Shown here: one piece after another, positions 1 through 8,615 of the stretch
Position numbering within the stretch: the first letter of the stretch is position 1
How the letters are laid out: the number at the start of each line of letters is the position of its first letter
Assembly: GCF_000369405.1 (NCBI RefSeq)
Contig: NZ_KB850002.1
Coordinates: 62,001-126,000, forward strand
DNA from: Acinetobacter sp. ANC 3929
GTDB lineage: Bacteria > Pseudomonadota > Gammaproteobacteria > Pseudomonadales > Moraxellaceae
Direction of reading: 5' to 3'
Length of the DNA stretch: 64,000 bases
Program-made: the position numbers and the translations under genes
The notes under the pieces: generated by a model
What the model was told of the DNA's origin: nothing
Database searches by the model: none
Seen by the model: the letters and a program-made list of their open reading frames with translations, nothing else

Positions 1-493
1 GATACGGGTTGATCGAGTTTACAATCGTTACAGGTGCTTGATCAGCGACTTCTTTGACCAGACGCATACCGTCATCGAAGTTACCGCGAATTTGCATGGT
101 GATCGCGCCGTACATCATTGCCTGCGCCATTTTACCCATCGCAATTTTGCCTTCTGGGATCAATACGAATGCTTTGATACCTGCACGTGCTGCATAGGCT
201 GCTGCTGCTGCTGAAGTATTCCCTGTAGATGCACAGATAATCGCTTTAGAGCCTTCTTCAACTGCTTTTGTCACCGCCATGGTCATACCACGGTCTTTAA
301 ATGAACCTGTTGGGTTCAGACCTTCGTATTTCACATAGATTTCTACGTTTTTGCCAATAATACGTGGAATGTTCTCTAGTTTAATCAGTGGGGTATTCCC
401 TTCACCTAAAGAAATTGCGCGTGTAGTTGCAGACACAGGTAAACGGTCACGATAACGATCTACAAGACCAGTATAACGATTGGCATTCGACAT
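1..493 (-). CDS. thrC: Threonine synthase, N-terminal part (runs off window)
   Basis: Converts O-phosphohomoserine to threonine with pyridoxal phosphate, the last step of threonine synthesis. About 164 N-terminal residues are visible, beginning MSNANRYTGLVDRYRDRLPV. The segment GLNPTGSFKDRGM (around residues 58-70) carries the family's PLP-binding lysine, and ASTGNTSAAAAAYAARAG is the conserved phosphate-binding region. It lies downstream of hom on the same strand with about 108 bp between them, so the two threonine-pathway genes are probably cotranscribed. The C-terminal half is outside the window, so completeness cannot be judged. Identification is secure from motifs and neighbour. Confidence 0.95.
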   Translation of the reverse strand, partial: MSNANRYTGLVDRYRDRLPVSATTRAISLGEGNTPLIKLENIPRIIGKNVEIYVKYEGLNPTGSFKDRGMTMAVTKAVEEGSKAIICASTGNTSAAAAAYAARAGIKAFVLIPEGKIAMGKMAQAMMYGAITMQIRGNFDDGMRLVKEVADQAPVTIVNSINPY

Positions 494-521
494 GATGGTG
501 TTCCAATATGAGGTAGAGAGA

Positions 522-595
522 AAATCCCTCCCAACCTCCCTTTGGAAAAGGGAGGAGTTCCCCCTCTTGAATAACGAGGGGTGAGGGGAGATTTA
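522..595. repeat. Palindromic GC-rich intergenic repeat, copy A (thrC-hom gap)
   Basis: Two back-to-back hairpins fill the gap between hom and thrC. The first pairs CCTCCCTTT with AAAGGGAGG (about 535-556). The second pairs CCCCTC with GAGGGG (about 561-581). Similar pyrimidine/purine-rich palindromes recur at 6482-6514, 10749-10849 and 41941-42012. This looks like a REP/BIME-type extragenic palindrome. As RNA it could act as a processing or stability element inside the hom-thrC message. Confidence 0.7.
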
Positions 596-601
596 AACTG
601 A

Positions 602-1903
602 TTAACTATCGAGCGATTCTAAACGAATTCTTACGATTTCGCCACGAATTACAGGTAATGCTTGAATTTGTGCTAGTGCTTCATCCATTTTAGATTCAAC
701 GATCGGATCGGTTAAAATCACGATAGGAATCAAGTCTTTTAAGCGTGATTGCTGCATGATGGCATCAATACTGATTCCAGCACGGCTGAGAATCGTAGTG
801 ACATCAGCCAATACGCCAGTCTGATCTTCAGCATTGAGACGGATGTAATAACCAGTGGTCATTTCTTCACGACTCAAGATTGGCACATTGGTCAATGCTT
901 CAAAAGCAAGCTGAGGAATTGTTCCAGCGCCATCTTCGGTATATGAAATATCACGCACGATATCAATCACGTCAGCAACCACAGCAGAAGCTGTTGGACC
1001 TGCGCCAGCACCAGCACCATAATATAAGGTTGGGCCAACGGCATTGGCTTGAACCAAGACGGCATTTTTAACGCCATTTACATTGGCAATCAATTCTTCT
1101 GCAGGGATCAGGGTTGGATGTACACGTAACTCAATGCCTTTGTCAGCACGGCGTGCAATGCCTAAATGCTTGATACGGAAACCAAGTTCTTCTGCATATT
1201 TCACATCTTGAGCTGTGATTTTGCTGATACCTTCGGTATAGACCTTATTAAATTGCAATGGAATACCAAAAGCACATGACGCCAAAATCGTCAGCTTATG
1301 GGCCGCATCAATCCCTTCAACATCAAAGGTTGGGTCAGCTTCGGCATAACCAAGTTCTTGCGCTTCTTTTAAAACGTCTTCAAAGGCACGGCCTTTTTCA
1401 CGCATTTCAGTCAGAATGAAGTTGCCTGTACCGTTAATGATGCCGGCAAGCCATTCGATATGGTTGGCTGCAAGACCTTCACGGATCACTTTAATGATTG
1501 GGATACCGCCAGCAACCGCTGCTTCATAAGCAATCTGAACGGCATTGTCTTCTGCTGCCTTAAACAGTTCATTACCATGTTCAGCCAGTAAAGCTTTGTT
1601 TGCAGTGACAACCTGTTTACCATGCTTAATGGCTTCCATGATGACTTCATAAGCAGGATGAATGCCACCCATGACTTCGACCACCATATCAACATCTGGT
1701 TGACGGACGATCTCCATCAAGTCATCGCTTTGTTTAATGCCTTCGAGTTGTAAATCTGGACGTGGACGGCGTGTGCCTACGTGTGTAATTTGAATTTCTC
1801 GACCGGTACGGCGTTTAATTTCCGCAGCATTTTCTTGTAGTAATTTAAGGGCTCCACCACCTACAGTACCAAGACCGAGTATCGCCAGACGAACTGGTTT
1901 CAC
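602..1903 (-). CDS. hom: Homoserine dehydrogenase
   Basis: NAD(P)H-dependent reduction of aspartate semialdehyde to homoserine, feeding threonine and methionine synthesis. The N-terminus has a Rossmann glycine motif (ILGLGTVGGG). The middle has the conserved NGTGNFILTEM and EGIDAAHKLTILA catalytic-domain segments. The last 75 or so residues form an ACT regulatory domain (YYIRLNAEDQTGVLADVTTI), implying allosteric control by threonine. I chose the GTG start at 1903 (433 residues) because GGAG sits 6 nt upstream of it; two in-frame ATGs lie further up (1924 and 1915) with no good ribosome site. It is a monofunctional enzyme, not an aspartokinase fusion. Confidence 0.95.
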   Translation of the reverse strand: MKPVRLAILGLGTVGGGALKLLQENAAEIKRRTGREIQITHVGTRRPRPDLQLEGIKQSDDLMEIVRQPDVDMVVEVMGGIHPAYEVIMEAIKHGKQVVTANKALLAEHGNELFKAAEDNAVQIAYEAAVAGGIPIIKVIREGLAANHIEWLAGIINGTGNFILTEMREKGRAFEDVLKEAQELGYAEADPTFDVEGIDAAHKLTILASCAFGIPLQFNKVYTEGISKITAQDVKYAEELGFRIKHLGIARRADKGIELRVHPTLIPAEELIANVNGVKNAVLVQANAVGPTLYYGAGAGAGPTASAVVADVIDIVRDISYTEDGAGTIPQLAFEALTNVPILSREEMTTGYYIRLNAEDQTGVLADVTTILSRAGISIDAIMQQSRLKDLIPIVILTDPIVESKMDEALAQIQALPVIRGEIVRIRLESLDS

Positions 1904-1971
1904 GTCACACTCCATTTTATTCAATCATTTTAATGAAGCTTGATCATAGCTAAAAAAATGCACATACACTA

Positions 1972-2235
1972 GGGTCTGTTGTCACTTTATAAATGAATTG
2001 CGTTGAAGGCTGAGAATCCATCAGACTAGGCATGAAACGTAGGGAATGGCATTCCCTTGCCAAGTTTCATAACGACGTATGAGGGAGTTTTAGCCACAAC
2101 CCAGTGGGACAGGGAGATTTTTGGCGCTTCTGCGTTATGTCTTGTTTATTTAGAATGACTAAATTTCACAATCCATGCCTTGTATCGCCTAAAAATCTCC
2201 TCTGTCGCAATCATAGATAAAGTGGTAACAGACCC
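1972..2235. mobile_element. MITE-like element, TA-flanked, no coding capacity
   Basis: A 264-bp non-coding element has imperfect terminal inverted repeats: left GGGTCTGTTGTCACTTTAT, right end complementary to GGGTCTGTTACCACTTTAT. It is flanked on both sides by TA (1970-1971 and 2236-2237), as expected for a 2-bp target duplication. Inside is a second inverted repeat (2108-2126 with 2186-2206) and a small palindrome around GGGAATGGCATTCCC. No transposase ORF is present. TA duplication fits IS630/Tc1-like or IS427-type IS5 relatives. It separates dsbC from hom. Confidence 0.75.
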
Positions 2236-2295
2236 TATTACGATCATCTTTAATCTGTCGCCCGAGTCTTAGTCATTTTGAGGAGATGTTTTCGG

Positions 2296-3111
2296 TTATT
2301 TGTTTAAGCGTTGAGCGATTTCTTCAGGGGTCATATAACCACCTAAATACTCACCTTCGACGTTATAAATCGCTGGTGTACCATTCACACCCATGTTCAG
2401 ACCCAACTGATATTGGTCACGTACTGGATTCTTACATTCAGCTGCAGATACAGGTAAACCCTTAGCGGCTTGATCAAAAGCAGCTTTACGATCTTGGCTA
2501 CACCAGATTGCCTGCATGGTTGGCATGAACTGTTCACCACGCGGCCAAGCGATATAACGTACTTCAATCCCTTTGGCATTAATTTCAGCAAGGTGCTCGT
2601 GCAGTTTATGGCAATATGGGCAGCTTGAATCTGTGAAGACGTAAATGACATGCTTCGCTTTACCACCTTGCGCTGGATAAACGATTAAATCTTCAGTCTT
2701 GAGTGAAGCCAGATGTTTTTTATTTTCGGTTGCTTGAAGTGCCTCGCTGACATTGTGCAACTGTTTGTCACCTAAACGAACCACATCCCCTTGAATAATG
2801 TATTGTCCATCCGCAGTGGCATAGACTGAACCCATCCCTTCTAGGCTAACCCAGTAAAGGTTTGGAACCTCAGTTTTCTTGATTACAAGAATTTTGGCAT
2901 TGATGTTTGCCGTTTTAAAATGCTTTTCTAAAGTTGAAACCAAGCGCTGTTGCGTATTGCGTTCATTTAATGTCGATGCTTCACCTGTCGCAGGCGCACT
3001 TGCTGTGAGTGCATCTTGTTTTTGTGCTGAATTTTCTTTTGAGCAAGCACTTACTAATAATGTTGATGCTAATGTACAAGCAATTACAAGCTGAGACCGA
3101 GTAAACAACAT
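2296..3111 (-). CDS. dsbC: DsbC-type disulfide isomerase, putative lipoprotein
   Basis: Periplasmic thiol:disulfide isomerase that reshuffles wrong disulfides, normally kept reduced by DsbD. The 271-residue protein has an N-terminal dimerisation domain, then a thioredoxin fold with CPYC at residues 164-167 and a cis-proline segment VNGTPAIYN. DsbC of E. coli has CGYC, so the dipeptide between the cysteines differs. The leader ends LLVSACS, matching a lipobox with Cys23 as lipidation site and Ser at +2, which would predict outer-membrane anchoring rather than a soluble protein; this is inference. It sits downstream of xerD on the same strand, an association also seen in other gammaproteobacteria. 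Confidence 0.88.
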   Translation of the reverse strand: MLFTRSQLVIACTLASTLLVSACSKENSAQKQDALTASAPATGEASTLNERNTQQRLVSTLEKHFKTANINAKILVIKKTEVPNLYWVSLEGMGSVYATADGQYIIQGDVVRLGDKQLHNVSEALQATENKKHLASLKTEDLIVYPAQGGKAKHVIYVFTDSSCPYCHKLHEHLAEINAKGIEVRYIAWPRGEQFMPTMQAIWCSQDRKAAFDQAAKGLPVSAAECKNPVRDQYQLGLNMGVNGTPAIYNVEGEYLGGYMTPEEIAQRLNK

Positions 3112-3245
3112 AGAGAACCTTTTTTGTACGAATTCATTTGTATAAGGGGCTTAGCATAACAAAAAAAATGAATCACTTCGTTAAATCTTGCATAGGCTCT
3201 GTGAACAGAATCAAGTTTTAGCTGAATCCTAGATAAAAGGTGGTT

Positions 3246-4166
3246 TTAACCCCGTGGATGGTATTTGCCATGCAACTCCTGCATCCGCTGCTGAGCGACA
3301 TGGGTATATATTTGAGTAGTAGAGAGGTCGCTATGCCCAAGCAGCATTTGCACGACGCGTAAATCTGCACCGTGATTAAGTAAATGGGTGGCGAAAGCGT
3401 GACGCAACGTATGGGGTGATAACTCCGCTTGAATATTGGCTTGTAAGGCATAACGCTTAATTGCATACCAAAAATTCTGGCGACTCATGATACCGCCATG
3501 TTGGGTAAGAAACAGATAATCGGTGCTGCTTTTATATAATTGCGGGCGTGATTCGACTAAATATTTTTCAATCCAGTCACAGGCAAATTGCCCGAGTGGC
3601 ACCAGACGTTCTTTATTGCCTTTACCTGTAACGCGTAGAAATCCCTGTTTTAAATTGATCAGTTCAAGTTTTAAGTTGAGTAATTCCGAAACACGTAGAC
3701 CACATGCATATAGCACTTCGAACATGGCACGGTCGCGTAGACCCAAAGCAGTGGTAATGTCTGGTGCATTGATCAAAGCCTCGACATCTTGTTCAGATAA
3801 ATCCTTGGGTAAGGCACGACCAATTTTAGGGGAGTGGTGGGTGGCAACAGGATTGTCATCCCGAAGTTTTTGCTCTCTTAAAAATTTATAAAACTGTCTG
3901 AGCGCGGATAAGCAACGGGCAATCGAACGGGGACTTTTCCCTGCTTTGGTGAGGGCGATAAGAACATCAGCAATGTCATCACTGGACCATTCTGGTAATG
4001 CTGAGCTTTGATGTAATTCGCTACATTGAATCAGATCGGATAAATAAGCATTTCGTGTATGTGGACTGACGGTTTGTGCGACAAGATAATCTCGAAAACC
4101 TTGTAAAAAACTGAGTTGGGCTGGAATAGTAATCGCAGCGGGGATGCGTGGCTTTTTATTGAGCAT
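3246..4166 (-). CDS. xerD: Tyrosine recombinase XerD
   Basis: Site-specific recombinase that, with XerC and FtsK, resolves chromosome dimers at dif. The start giving MLNKKPRIPAA (306 residues) is preferred over a 45-residue upstream extension because it matches the usual XerD length. The N-terminal SAM-like domain (FLQGFRDYLVAQTVSPHTRNAY) is followed by the catalytic domain with Arg in ACGLRVSELLNL, HTLRHAFATHLLNHG (His and Arg), LLGHSDLSTTQIYTHV (His and the nucleophile Tyr). All catalytic residues are present. XerD rather than XerC is inferred from the dsbC neighbour, a common arrangement. Confidence 0.92.
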   Translation of the reverse strand: MLNKKPRIPAAITIPAQLSFLQGFRDYLVAQTVSPHTRNAYLSDLIQCSELHQSSALPEWSSDDIADVLIALTKAGKSPRSIARCLSALRQFYKFLREQKLRDDNPVATHHSPKIGRALPKDLSEQDVEALINAPDITTALGLRDRAMFEVLYACGLRVSELLNLKLELINLKQGFLRVTGKGNKERLVPLGQFACDWIEKYLVESRPQLYKSSTDYLFLTQHGGIMSRQNFWYAIKRYALQANIQAELSPHTLRHAFATHLLNHGADLRVVQMLLGHSDLSTTQIYTHVAQQRMQELHGKYHPRG

Positions 4167-4314
4167 AATGGGCCTAAAACGATAATCTATGAAAAAGTAC
4201 ATGTGCTTTTTAGGCGTGATATACCCTAATTTATCCTTGATTTCATTGCACTGTAAAAGAAAATTGAATTGTTGTCGATCTGTCACAAAGCTAAATGCCA
4301 TTGAGATTGTTTTT

Positions 4315-4333
4315 GGTAATTATTCTCATTTGC
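4315..4333 (+). promoter_or_regulatory. Fur box-like site upstream of feoA
   Basis: GGTAATTATTCTCATTTGC matches 13 of 19 positions of the classical Fur consensus GATAATGATAATCATTATC. It lies about 40 bp before the feoA start, where iron-dependent repression of ferrous uptake would be expected. The match was judged by eye. Confidence 0.6.
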
Positions 4334-4370
4334 TTGTATACTATCATAAAGAGAGTAAAGGGTTAGAGCG

Positions 4371-4631
4371 GTGCGATTGTCAGCATTAAAAGTCAAGCAA
4401 ATAGCGGTGATCACGAAAGTGAATCGCTTGGTCGATGAGACAGAACAGCCAGATTTAGTTGCAGTTCGTTTAGAAAGTTTAGGCTTTGTGCCTGGTACGC
4501 AAGTGCAAGTGATTACCAAAGGTATTTTTGGTGGTGATCCGATTCTAATCCAGCTCGGTTTTACGCGTTTTGCATTACGAAAAGCTGAAGCGGATAAAAT
4601 TGAAATTCAACTTGAAGGAGCACCTGCATGA
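4371..4631 (+). CDS. feoA: Ferrous iron transport protein A
   Basis: Small cytoplasmic SH3-like protein that supports the FeoB transporter. The 86 residues carry the family pattern RLESLGFVPGTQVQVITKGIFGGDPILIQLGFTRFALRKAEA in the second half, where the beta-barrel lies. Translation starts at a GTG (4371). The stop overlaps the feoB start by 4 nt (ATGA), a sign of translational coupling. A Fur-like site lies just upstream. Confidence 0.92.
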   Translation: MRLSALKVKQIAVITKVNRLVDETEQPDLVAVRLESLGFVPGTQVQVITKGIFGGDPILIQLGFTRFALRKAEADKIEIQLEGAPA

Positions 4632-6481
4632 GTGATGCGTTACGTGTTGCCCTTGTGGGAAATCCAAACTGCGGTAAGACATCTTTATTTAACCATTTAA
4701 CAGGTACGCGCCAAAAAGTTGCCAACTATGCTGGAGTAACAGTTGAGCGTAAGGTTGGACATTTTCAGCTGCCGTCTGGAAAGTCTGTACGTGTCTTGGA
4801 TTTACCAGGGACTTATAGTCTACAGGCGACTAGCCCAGACGAAGAAATCACTCGTGACGTCTGCCAAGGTAAAATTGCAGAAGAAGGTCAACAAGATGCT
4901 TTCTTGTGTGTGGTCGATGCAACCAACTTAAAACTACATCTTGGTTTGGTGTTGGAAATTATTGAGCTTGGTCGTCCGATCCTTGTTGTTTTGAACATGA
5001 TGGATGAAGCGCGTCGTCGTGGTATTCAGATCAATACTCAAAAGCTTTCTGAGCGTTTGGGTGTACCTGTTGTTGAAACTGTGGCGGTACGTAATTCAGG
5101 TATCGAGAACCTGTTGCACGCATTAGATCAGGAAAAATATACGGTTCCACAAACAGAGTTGAGCGGCTTGAAGGGCGACCACCATCAGAAAATCGAAGTG
5201 ATTTTTAAAGATGTGGTGAACTTTGTCGATCAAGAAGATAAGCGTACCGATTTCCTCGATAAGATTTTCTTACATCCAGTTCTCGGTTTACTTAGTCTTG
5301 CGATTATGATGTTTATCGTATTCCAAGCCGTATTTGCTTGGGCTGCACCGTTTATGGATGGGATTGAAAGCTTCTTTGCATGGTTTGGTGAGAAGCTCGG
5401 AGAGTATATCTCACAACCCTTGCTGCATAGTTTGGTTGTCGATGGGATTATCGCAGGTGCGGGGAGTGTGGTTGTGTTCTTGCCACAAATTTTGATTTTA
5501 TTCTTCTTTATTTTGGTTTTAGAAGAATCAGGTTATTTACCGCGTGCAGCCTTCTTGCTTGATAAATTGATGTTCAAAGCAGGTTTAAGTGGCCGAGCGT
5601 TTATTCCATTACTTTCAAGCTTTGCCTGTGCAGTTCCTGGGATTATGGCAACACGTAGTATTAGTGATCCACGTGATCGTTTTACCACGATCATGGTTGC
5701 GCCATTGATGACCTGTTCTGCACGGTTACCCGTTTATGCCTTATTGATTGCTGCCTTTATTCCAAGTCAAACGGTCTGGGGCATTTTCAACCTACAAGGT
5801 CTGGTTTTATTTGGCTTGTACATGTCTGGTATTGTCAGCGCACTTTGTGTTGCGATCGTGATGAAATTTTTGCAAAAAGATAAATCACAACATGCACTTT
5901 TGCTTGAGCTACCAAGTTACCGTATTCCTGATTTGAGAAGCGTTGGGATTGGCTTGCTTGATCGCGGTAAAATCTTCTTAAAACGTGTCGGTGGCATTAT
6001 CTTTGCCCTGTCGATTTTGCTTTGGTTCTTATGTACGTTCCCACAAGCACCAGAAGGGGCAACCATACCTGATATCGATTACAGTTTTGCTGGGATGTTG
6101 GGGCATTTGTTACAACCGATTTTTGCACCAGTAGGCTTTAACTGGCAGATAGTGGTTGCACTTATTCCTGCGATGGCAGCACGTGAAGTTGTAGTTGCAG
6201 CTTTAGGTACCGTCTATGCACTATCCGGTGCCGATGATGATGCAATCTCGCAGGGACTTTCTCATTTAATTAGTGCGGATGGCACAGGTTGGTCATTAGC
6301 AACAGGTTTATCATTGTTGGTATGGTTTATCTATGCGCCGCATTGTTTGGCAACGTTAGCAACGGTACGCCGTGAGACAGGTTCATGGAAACATGTTGCT
6401 GTGATGACTGCGTATTTATTTGGTTTGGCGTATTTAATGTCTTTCTTGACCTATCAAATTGTATCAAGCATTTGGGGTTAA
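4628..6481 (+). CDS. feoB: Ferrous iron transporter FeoB
   Basis: Inner-membrane Fe(II) transporter with an N-terminal G-protein domain. G1 is GNPNCGKTS (residues 11-19), G3 is DLPGTYSL, and G4 is the NMMD segment. The second half holds several hydrophobic helices and the Gate motifs around ACAVPGIMATR and TCSARLPVYALL, with the conserved cysteines. At 617 residues it is shorter than the 773-residue E. coli protein, mostly from shorter linker and C-terminal regions. It is coupled to feoA and followed within 55 bp by a small Cys-rich membrane protein, so the three form one iron-regulated operon. Confidence 0.95.
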   Translation: MSDALRVALVGNPNCGKTSLFNHLTGTRQKVANYAGVTVERKVGHFQLPSGKSVRVLDLPGTYSLQATSPDEEITRDVCQGKIAEEGQQDAFLCVVDATNLKLHLGLVLEIIELGRPILVVLNMMDEARRRGIQINTQKLSERLGVPVVETVAVRNSGIENLLHALDQEKYTVPQTELSGLKGDHHQKIEVIFKDVVNFVDQEDKRTDFLDKIFLHPVLGLLSLAIMMFIVFQAVFAWAAPFMDGIESFFAWFGEKLGEYISQPLLHSLVVDGIIAGAGSVVVFLPQILILFFFILVLEESGYLPRAAFLLDKLMFKAGLSGRAFIPLLSSFACAVPGIMATRSISDPRDRFTTIMVAPLMTCSARLPVYALLIAAFIPSQTVWGIFNLQGLVLFGLYMSGIVSALCVAIVMKFLQKDKSQHALLLELPSYRIPDLRSVGIGLLDRGKIFLKRVGGIIFALSILLWFLCTFPQAPEGATIPDIDYSFAGMLGHLLQPIFAPVGFNWQIVVALIPAMAAREVVVAALGTVYALSGADDDAISQGLSHLISADGTGWSLATGLSLLVWFIYAPHCLATLATVRRETGSWKHVAVMTAYLFGLAYLMSFLTYQIVSSIWG

Positions 6482-6514
6482 GAAATTCCACCTAGCCTCC
6501 CTTTAAAAAGAGAG
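6482..6514. repeat. Half-copy of palindromic intergenic repeat, copy B
   Basis: Between feoB and the next gene, CCTCCCTTT and AAAGAGAGG form one hairpin similar to one half of the repeats at 522-595 and 41941-42012. It looks like a degenerate or solitary unit of that family. Confidence 0.45.
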
Positions 6515-6535
6515 GCAATCATTGGAGAGACGGTT

Positions 6536-6787
6536 ATGTTTGAGTACTTGATTGTTGCTGTATTGGTACTGTGGAGTGCTGTTGTCGTATTCAAAAAGGT
6601 GTTCCCTCAAACATCAAATTCAGCCTTTCTGAGTTTGTCGAATTTTTGCCAGCGTTTAGGTTGGCAGCGTTTGGCGGGCTGGTTAAAACCTAAAATGGCT
6701 GTGGGGTGTGGCGGTGGCTGTGGTTGTTCGACCGATGAGGCTGAGAACAAAAAAGTAGAACCCATTCAAACGGTTAAATGGCGTTAA
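6536..6787 (+). CDS. Small Cys-rich membrane protein of the feo operon
   Basis: The 83-residue protein has one N-terminal membrane helix (YLIVAVLVLWSAVVVF), a short basic region, and a glycine/cysteine cluster VGCGGGCGCS near residue 60 with three cysteines. It resembles the small FeoB-associated Cys-rich proteins that replace FeoC in many bacteria; Acinetobacter relatives are usually annotated only as a DUF family. The cluster could bind iron or a metal on the cytoplasmic side, which is inference. GGAGAG lies just before the ATG. A strong terminator follows directly, ending the feo operon. Confidence 0.75.
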   Translation: MFEYLIVAVLVLWSAVVVFKKVFPQTSNSAFLSLSNFCQRLGWQRLAGWLKPKMAVGCGGGCGCSTDEAENKKVEPIQTVKWR

Positions 6788-6796
6788 TACAATTCA

Positions 6797-6824
6797 AAAT
6801 GCCCATCTCAAGATGGGCATTTTT
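6797..6824 (+). terminator. Rho-independent terminator of feo operon
   Basis: AAAATGCCCATCT pairs with AGATGGGCATTTT around a short CA loop, followed by T residues. It sits 10 bp after the stop of the last feo gene. The symmetric A/T tails could let it work in both directions. Confidence 0.9.
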
Positions 6825-6853
6825 GGAAAAAAGAAAAAGTGAATCAGACTTAA

Positions 6854-7146
6854 ATAAGCAAAAAACAATCATTAAGTTCAAAGCATAAATTGATTGCACT
6901 GGGTTTCATGCTGGTGATGACGCTGCTTTATCTCTCTACTTTGTCTAAAGGTCTGAATATTTATAAAGAAGCCCTCTCTTGGCTTATCTCATGTTTAATC
7001 TTGATTTATCTGTGATTGAGACCTCTGAATTGATCGCACTTAAAATCAGGCAATATGCATTTAAATCTGTAGATTGGTTAGGTGCTGTGATCTTGGCTTT
7101 ATTAGGGATGAGCTTTTTTATACCTGCTGAAGCTTTTACGCACTGA
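6854..7146 (+). pseudogene. Possible decayed small membrane protein gene
   Basis: The stretch between the feo terminator and murD holds two overlapping hydrophobic reading frames on the plus strand. The first runs from about 6854 to a TGA near 7015 and reads GFMLVMTLLYLSTLSKGLN in the middle, but has no convincing start. The second begins at ATG 6991, ends at TGA 7144-7146 (51 residues) and contains DWLGAVILALLGMSFFIPA. Each has one membrane-like segment. A frameshift around 6990 would join them. I read this as a degraded membrane protein gene; two small real genes, or chance, remain possible. Family not recognised. Confidence 0.3.
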
Positions 7147-7245
7147 CACAAAAAAGATTGAATAAAACCAAAACTGAAAAAGCATTTAAAACAGTAAAGT
7201 GCTAACATTTTTGCCATTCTGTAATCTGCAAAAAATGGGGCGAAA

Positions 7246-8598
7246 ATGTTAATACAACGTGGTGGATTAAAAGTTGTTGCTGGCTTGGGTATTTCTGGTG
7301 TGTCAGCAGTCAATTTTCTACATGAGCAGGGCTACCAAGTTGCAGTAACAGATTCGCGAGCCACCCCGCCAGGGCATGATCAGATTCCAGCAGGTGTGCG
7401 TACCAGTTTTGGTCAATTGGACAGTGAGCTTTTATTGCAAGCAGAAGAAATTATTCTTAGTCCAGGACTTGCACCCCAACTTCCAGAAATTCAACAAGCA
7501 GTTGAAAAAGGCATCCCAGTGGTCGGTGATATTCAATTATTACGCCGTGCTACAGAAGTGCCAATCATTGCGATTACAGGATCAAATGCAAAAAGTACAG
7601 TCACCACGTTAATTGGCTTGATGGCACAAGAGGCGGGCAAAAATGTGGCTGTCGGTGGTAACTTAGGTCGTCCAGCATTAGATTTATTAAAAGATAAACC
7701 TGATTTAATTATTTTAGAGTTATCGAGCTTCCAGCTTGAAACCACATCACACTTGAATGCAGAAGTTGCTGTGGTGTTGAATATGAGTGAAGATCATTTA
7801 GATCGTCATGGTGATATGTTGGGTTATCACAAAGCCAAACATCGTATTTTTCAGGGCGTGAAAAAAGTCGTTTATAACCGTGACGATAATCTAAGCCGTC
7901 CATTGGTTCCAGATGTTACCCCAATGCAAAGTTTTGGTTTGAATGCACCTGATTTAAATCAATATGGTGTGCTGCGTGATGCCGATGGCAGCATGTGGTT
8001 AGCTCGAGGAAGAGAGCGTTTGCTTAAAACCTCTGAGATGTATATTCAAGGGATGCACAACGTTGCCAATGCATTGGCGTGTTTGGCATTGGGCGAAGCA
8101 GTTGGTTTACCCCCAGCTTCAATGTTTGAAACGCTTAAGCATTTTAAGGGCTTAGAACATCGTTGTGAATATGTCGAAACCATTGATGGTGTGCGCTATT
8201 ACAATGACTCCAAAGGAACCAATGTTGGGGCGACGCTGGCTGCAATTGATGGTCTTGGTGTCGCAATTGAAGTGAAAAAAGGCAAACTGGCTTTGATTCT
8301 TGGTGGTCAAGGCAAAGGGCAGGATTTCAAACCTCTCCGTGATGCGATTCAAAAATATGTGAAATCAGTGGTTCTCATTGGTGAAGATGCTGCGGTGATT
8401 GAACAGGCGATTCAAGGTACAACTGTGATTCAGCATGCAACCAGTTTAAAAGAAGCGGTAGCACTGGCTCAAAAAGCCACTCAAGCAGAAGATGTGGTTT
8501 TACTTTCACCCGCCTGTGCGAGCTTTGATATGTTTAAAAGCTATAATGATCGTGGGCATCAATTCGTGGCATGTGTAAATGCCTTGAATGAAAAATAA
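7246..8598 (+). CDS. murD: UDP-N-acetylmuramoyl-L-alanine--D-glutamate ligase
   Basis: Cytoplasmic ATP-dependent ligase adding D-glutamate to UDP-MurNAc-L-Ala in peptidoglycan precursor synthesis. The N-terminal domain starts GLGISGVSAVNFLHEQGYQV. The ATP loop is GSNAKSTVTTLIG, with Ala in place of the more common Gly of GTNGKS motifs. NMSEDHLDRHGDM and HRCEYVETIDGVRYYNDSKGTN follow in the central and C-terminal domains. It is 450 residues, normal for MurD. It is followed after 17 bp by ftsW, as in dcw-type clusters, although the rest of that cluster is not here. Confidence 0.95.
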   Translation: MLIQRGGLKVVAGLGISGVSAVNFLHEQGYQVAVTDSRATPPGHDQIPAGVRTSFGQLDSELLLQAEEIILSPGLAPQLPEIQQAVEKGIPVVGDIQLLRRATEVPIIAITGSNAKSTVTTLIGLMAQEAGKNVAVGGNLGRPALDLLKDKPDLIILELSSFQLETTSHLNAEVAVVLNMSEDHLDRHGDMLGYHKAKHRIFQGVKKVVYNRDDNLSRPLVPDVTPMQSFGLNAPDLNQYGVLRDADGSMWLARGRERLLKTSEMYIQGMHNVANALACLALGEAVGLPPASMFETLKHFKGLEHRCEYVETIDGVRYYNDSKGTNVGATLAAIDGLGVAIEVKKGKLALILGGQGKGQDFKPLRDAIQKYVKSVVLIGEDAAVIEQAIQGTTVIQHATSLKEAVALAQKATQAEDVVLLSPACASFDMFKSYNDRGHQFVACVNALNEK

Positions 8599-8615
8599 GA
8601 ACTGGGAATAGAACT

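Noticed and set aside
749..1695. Small frames on both strands inside hom
   Set aside because: They overlap a well-conserved enzyme gene, have no ribosome sites and no recognisable sequence; they are shadows of hom.
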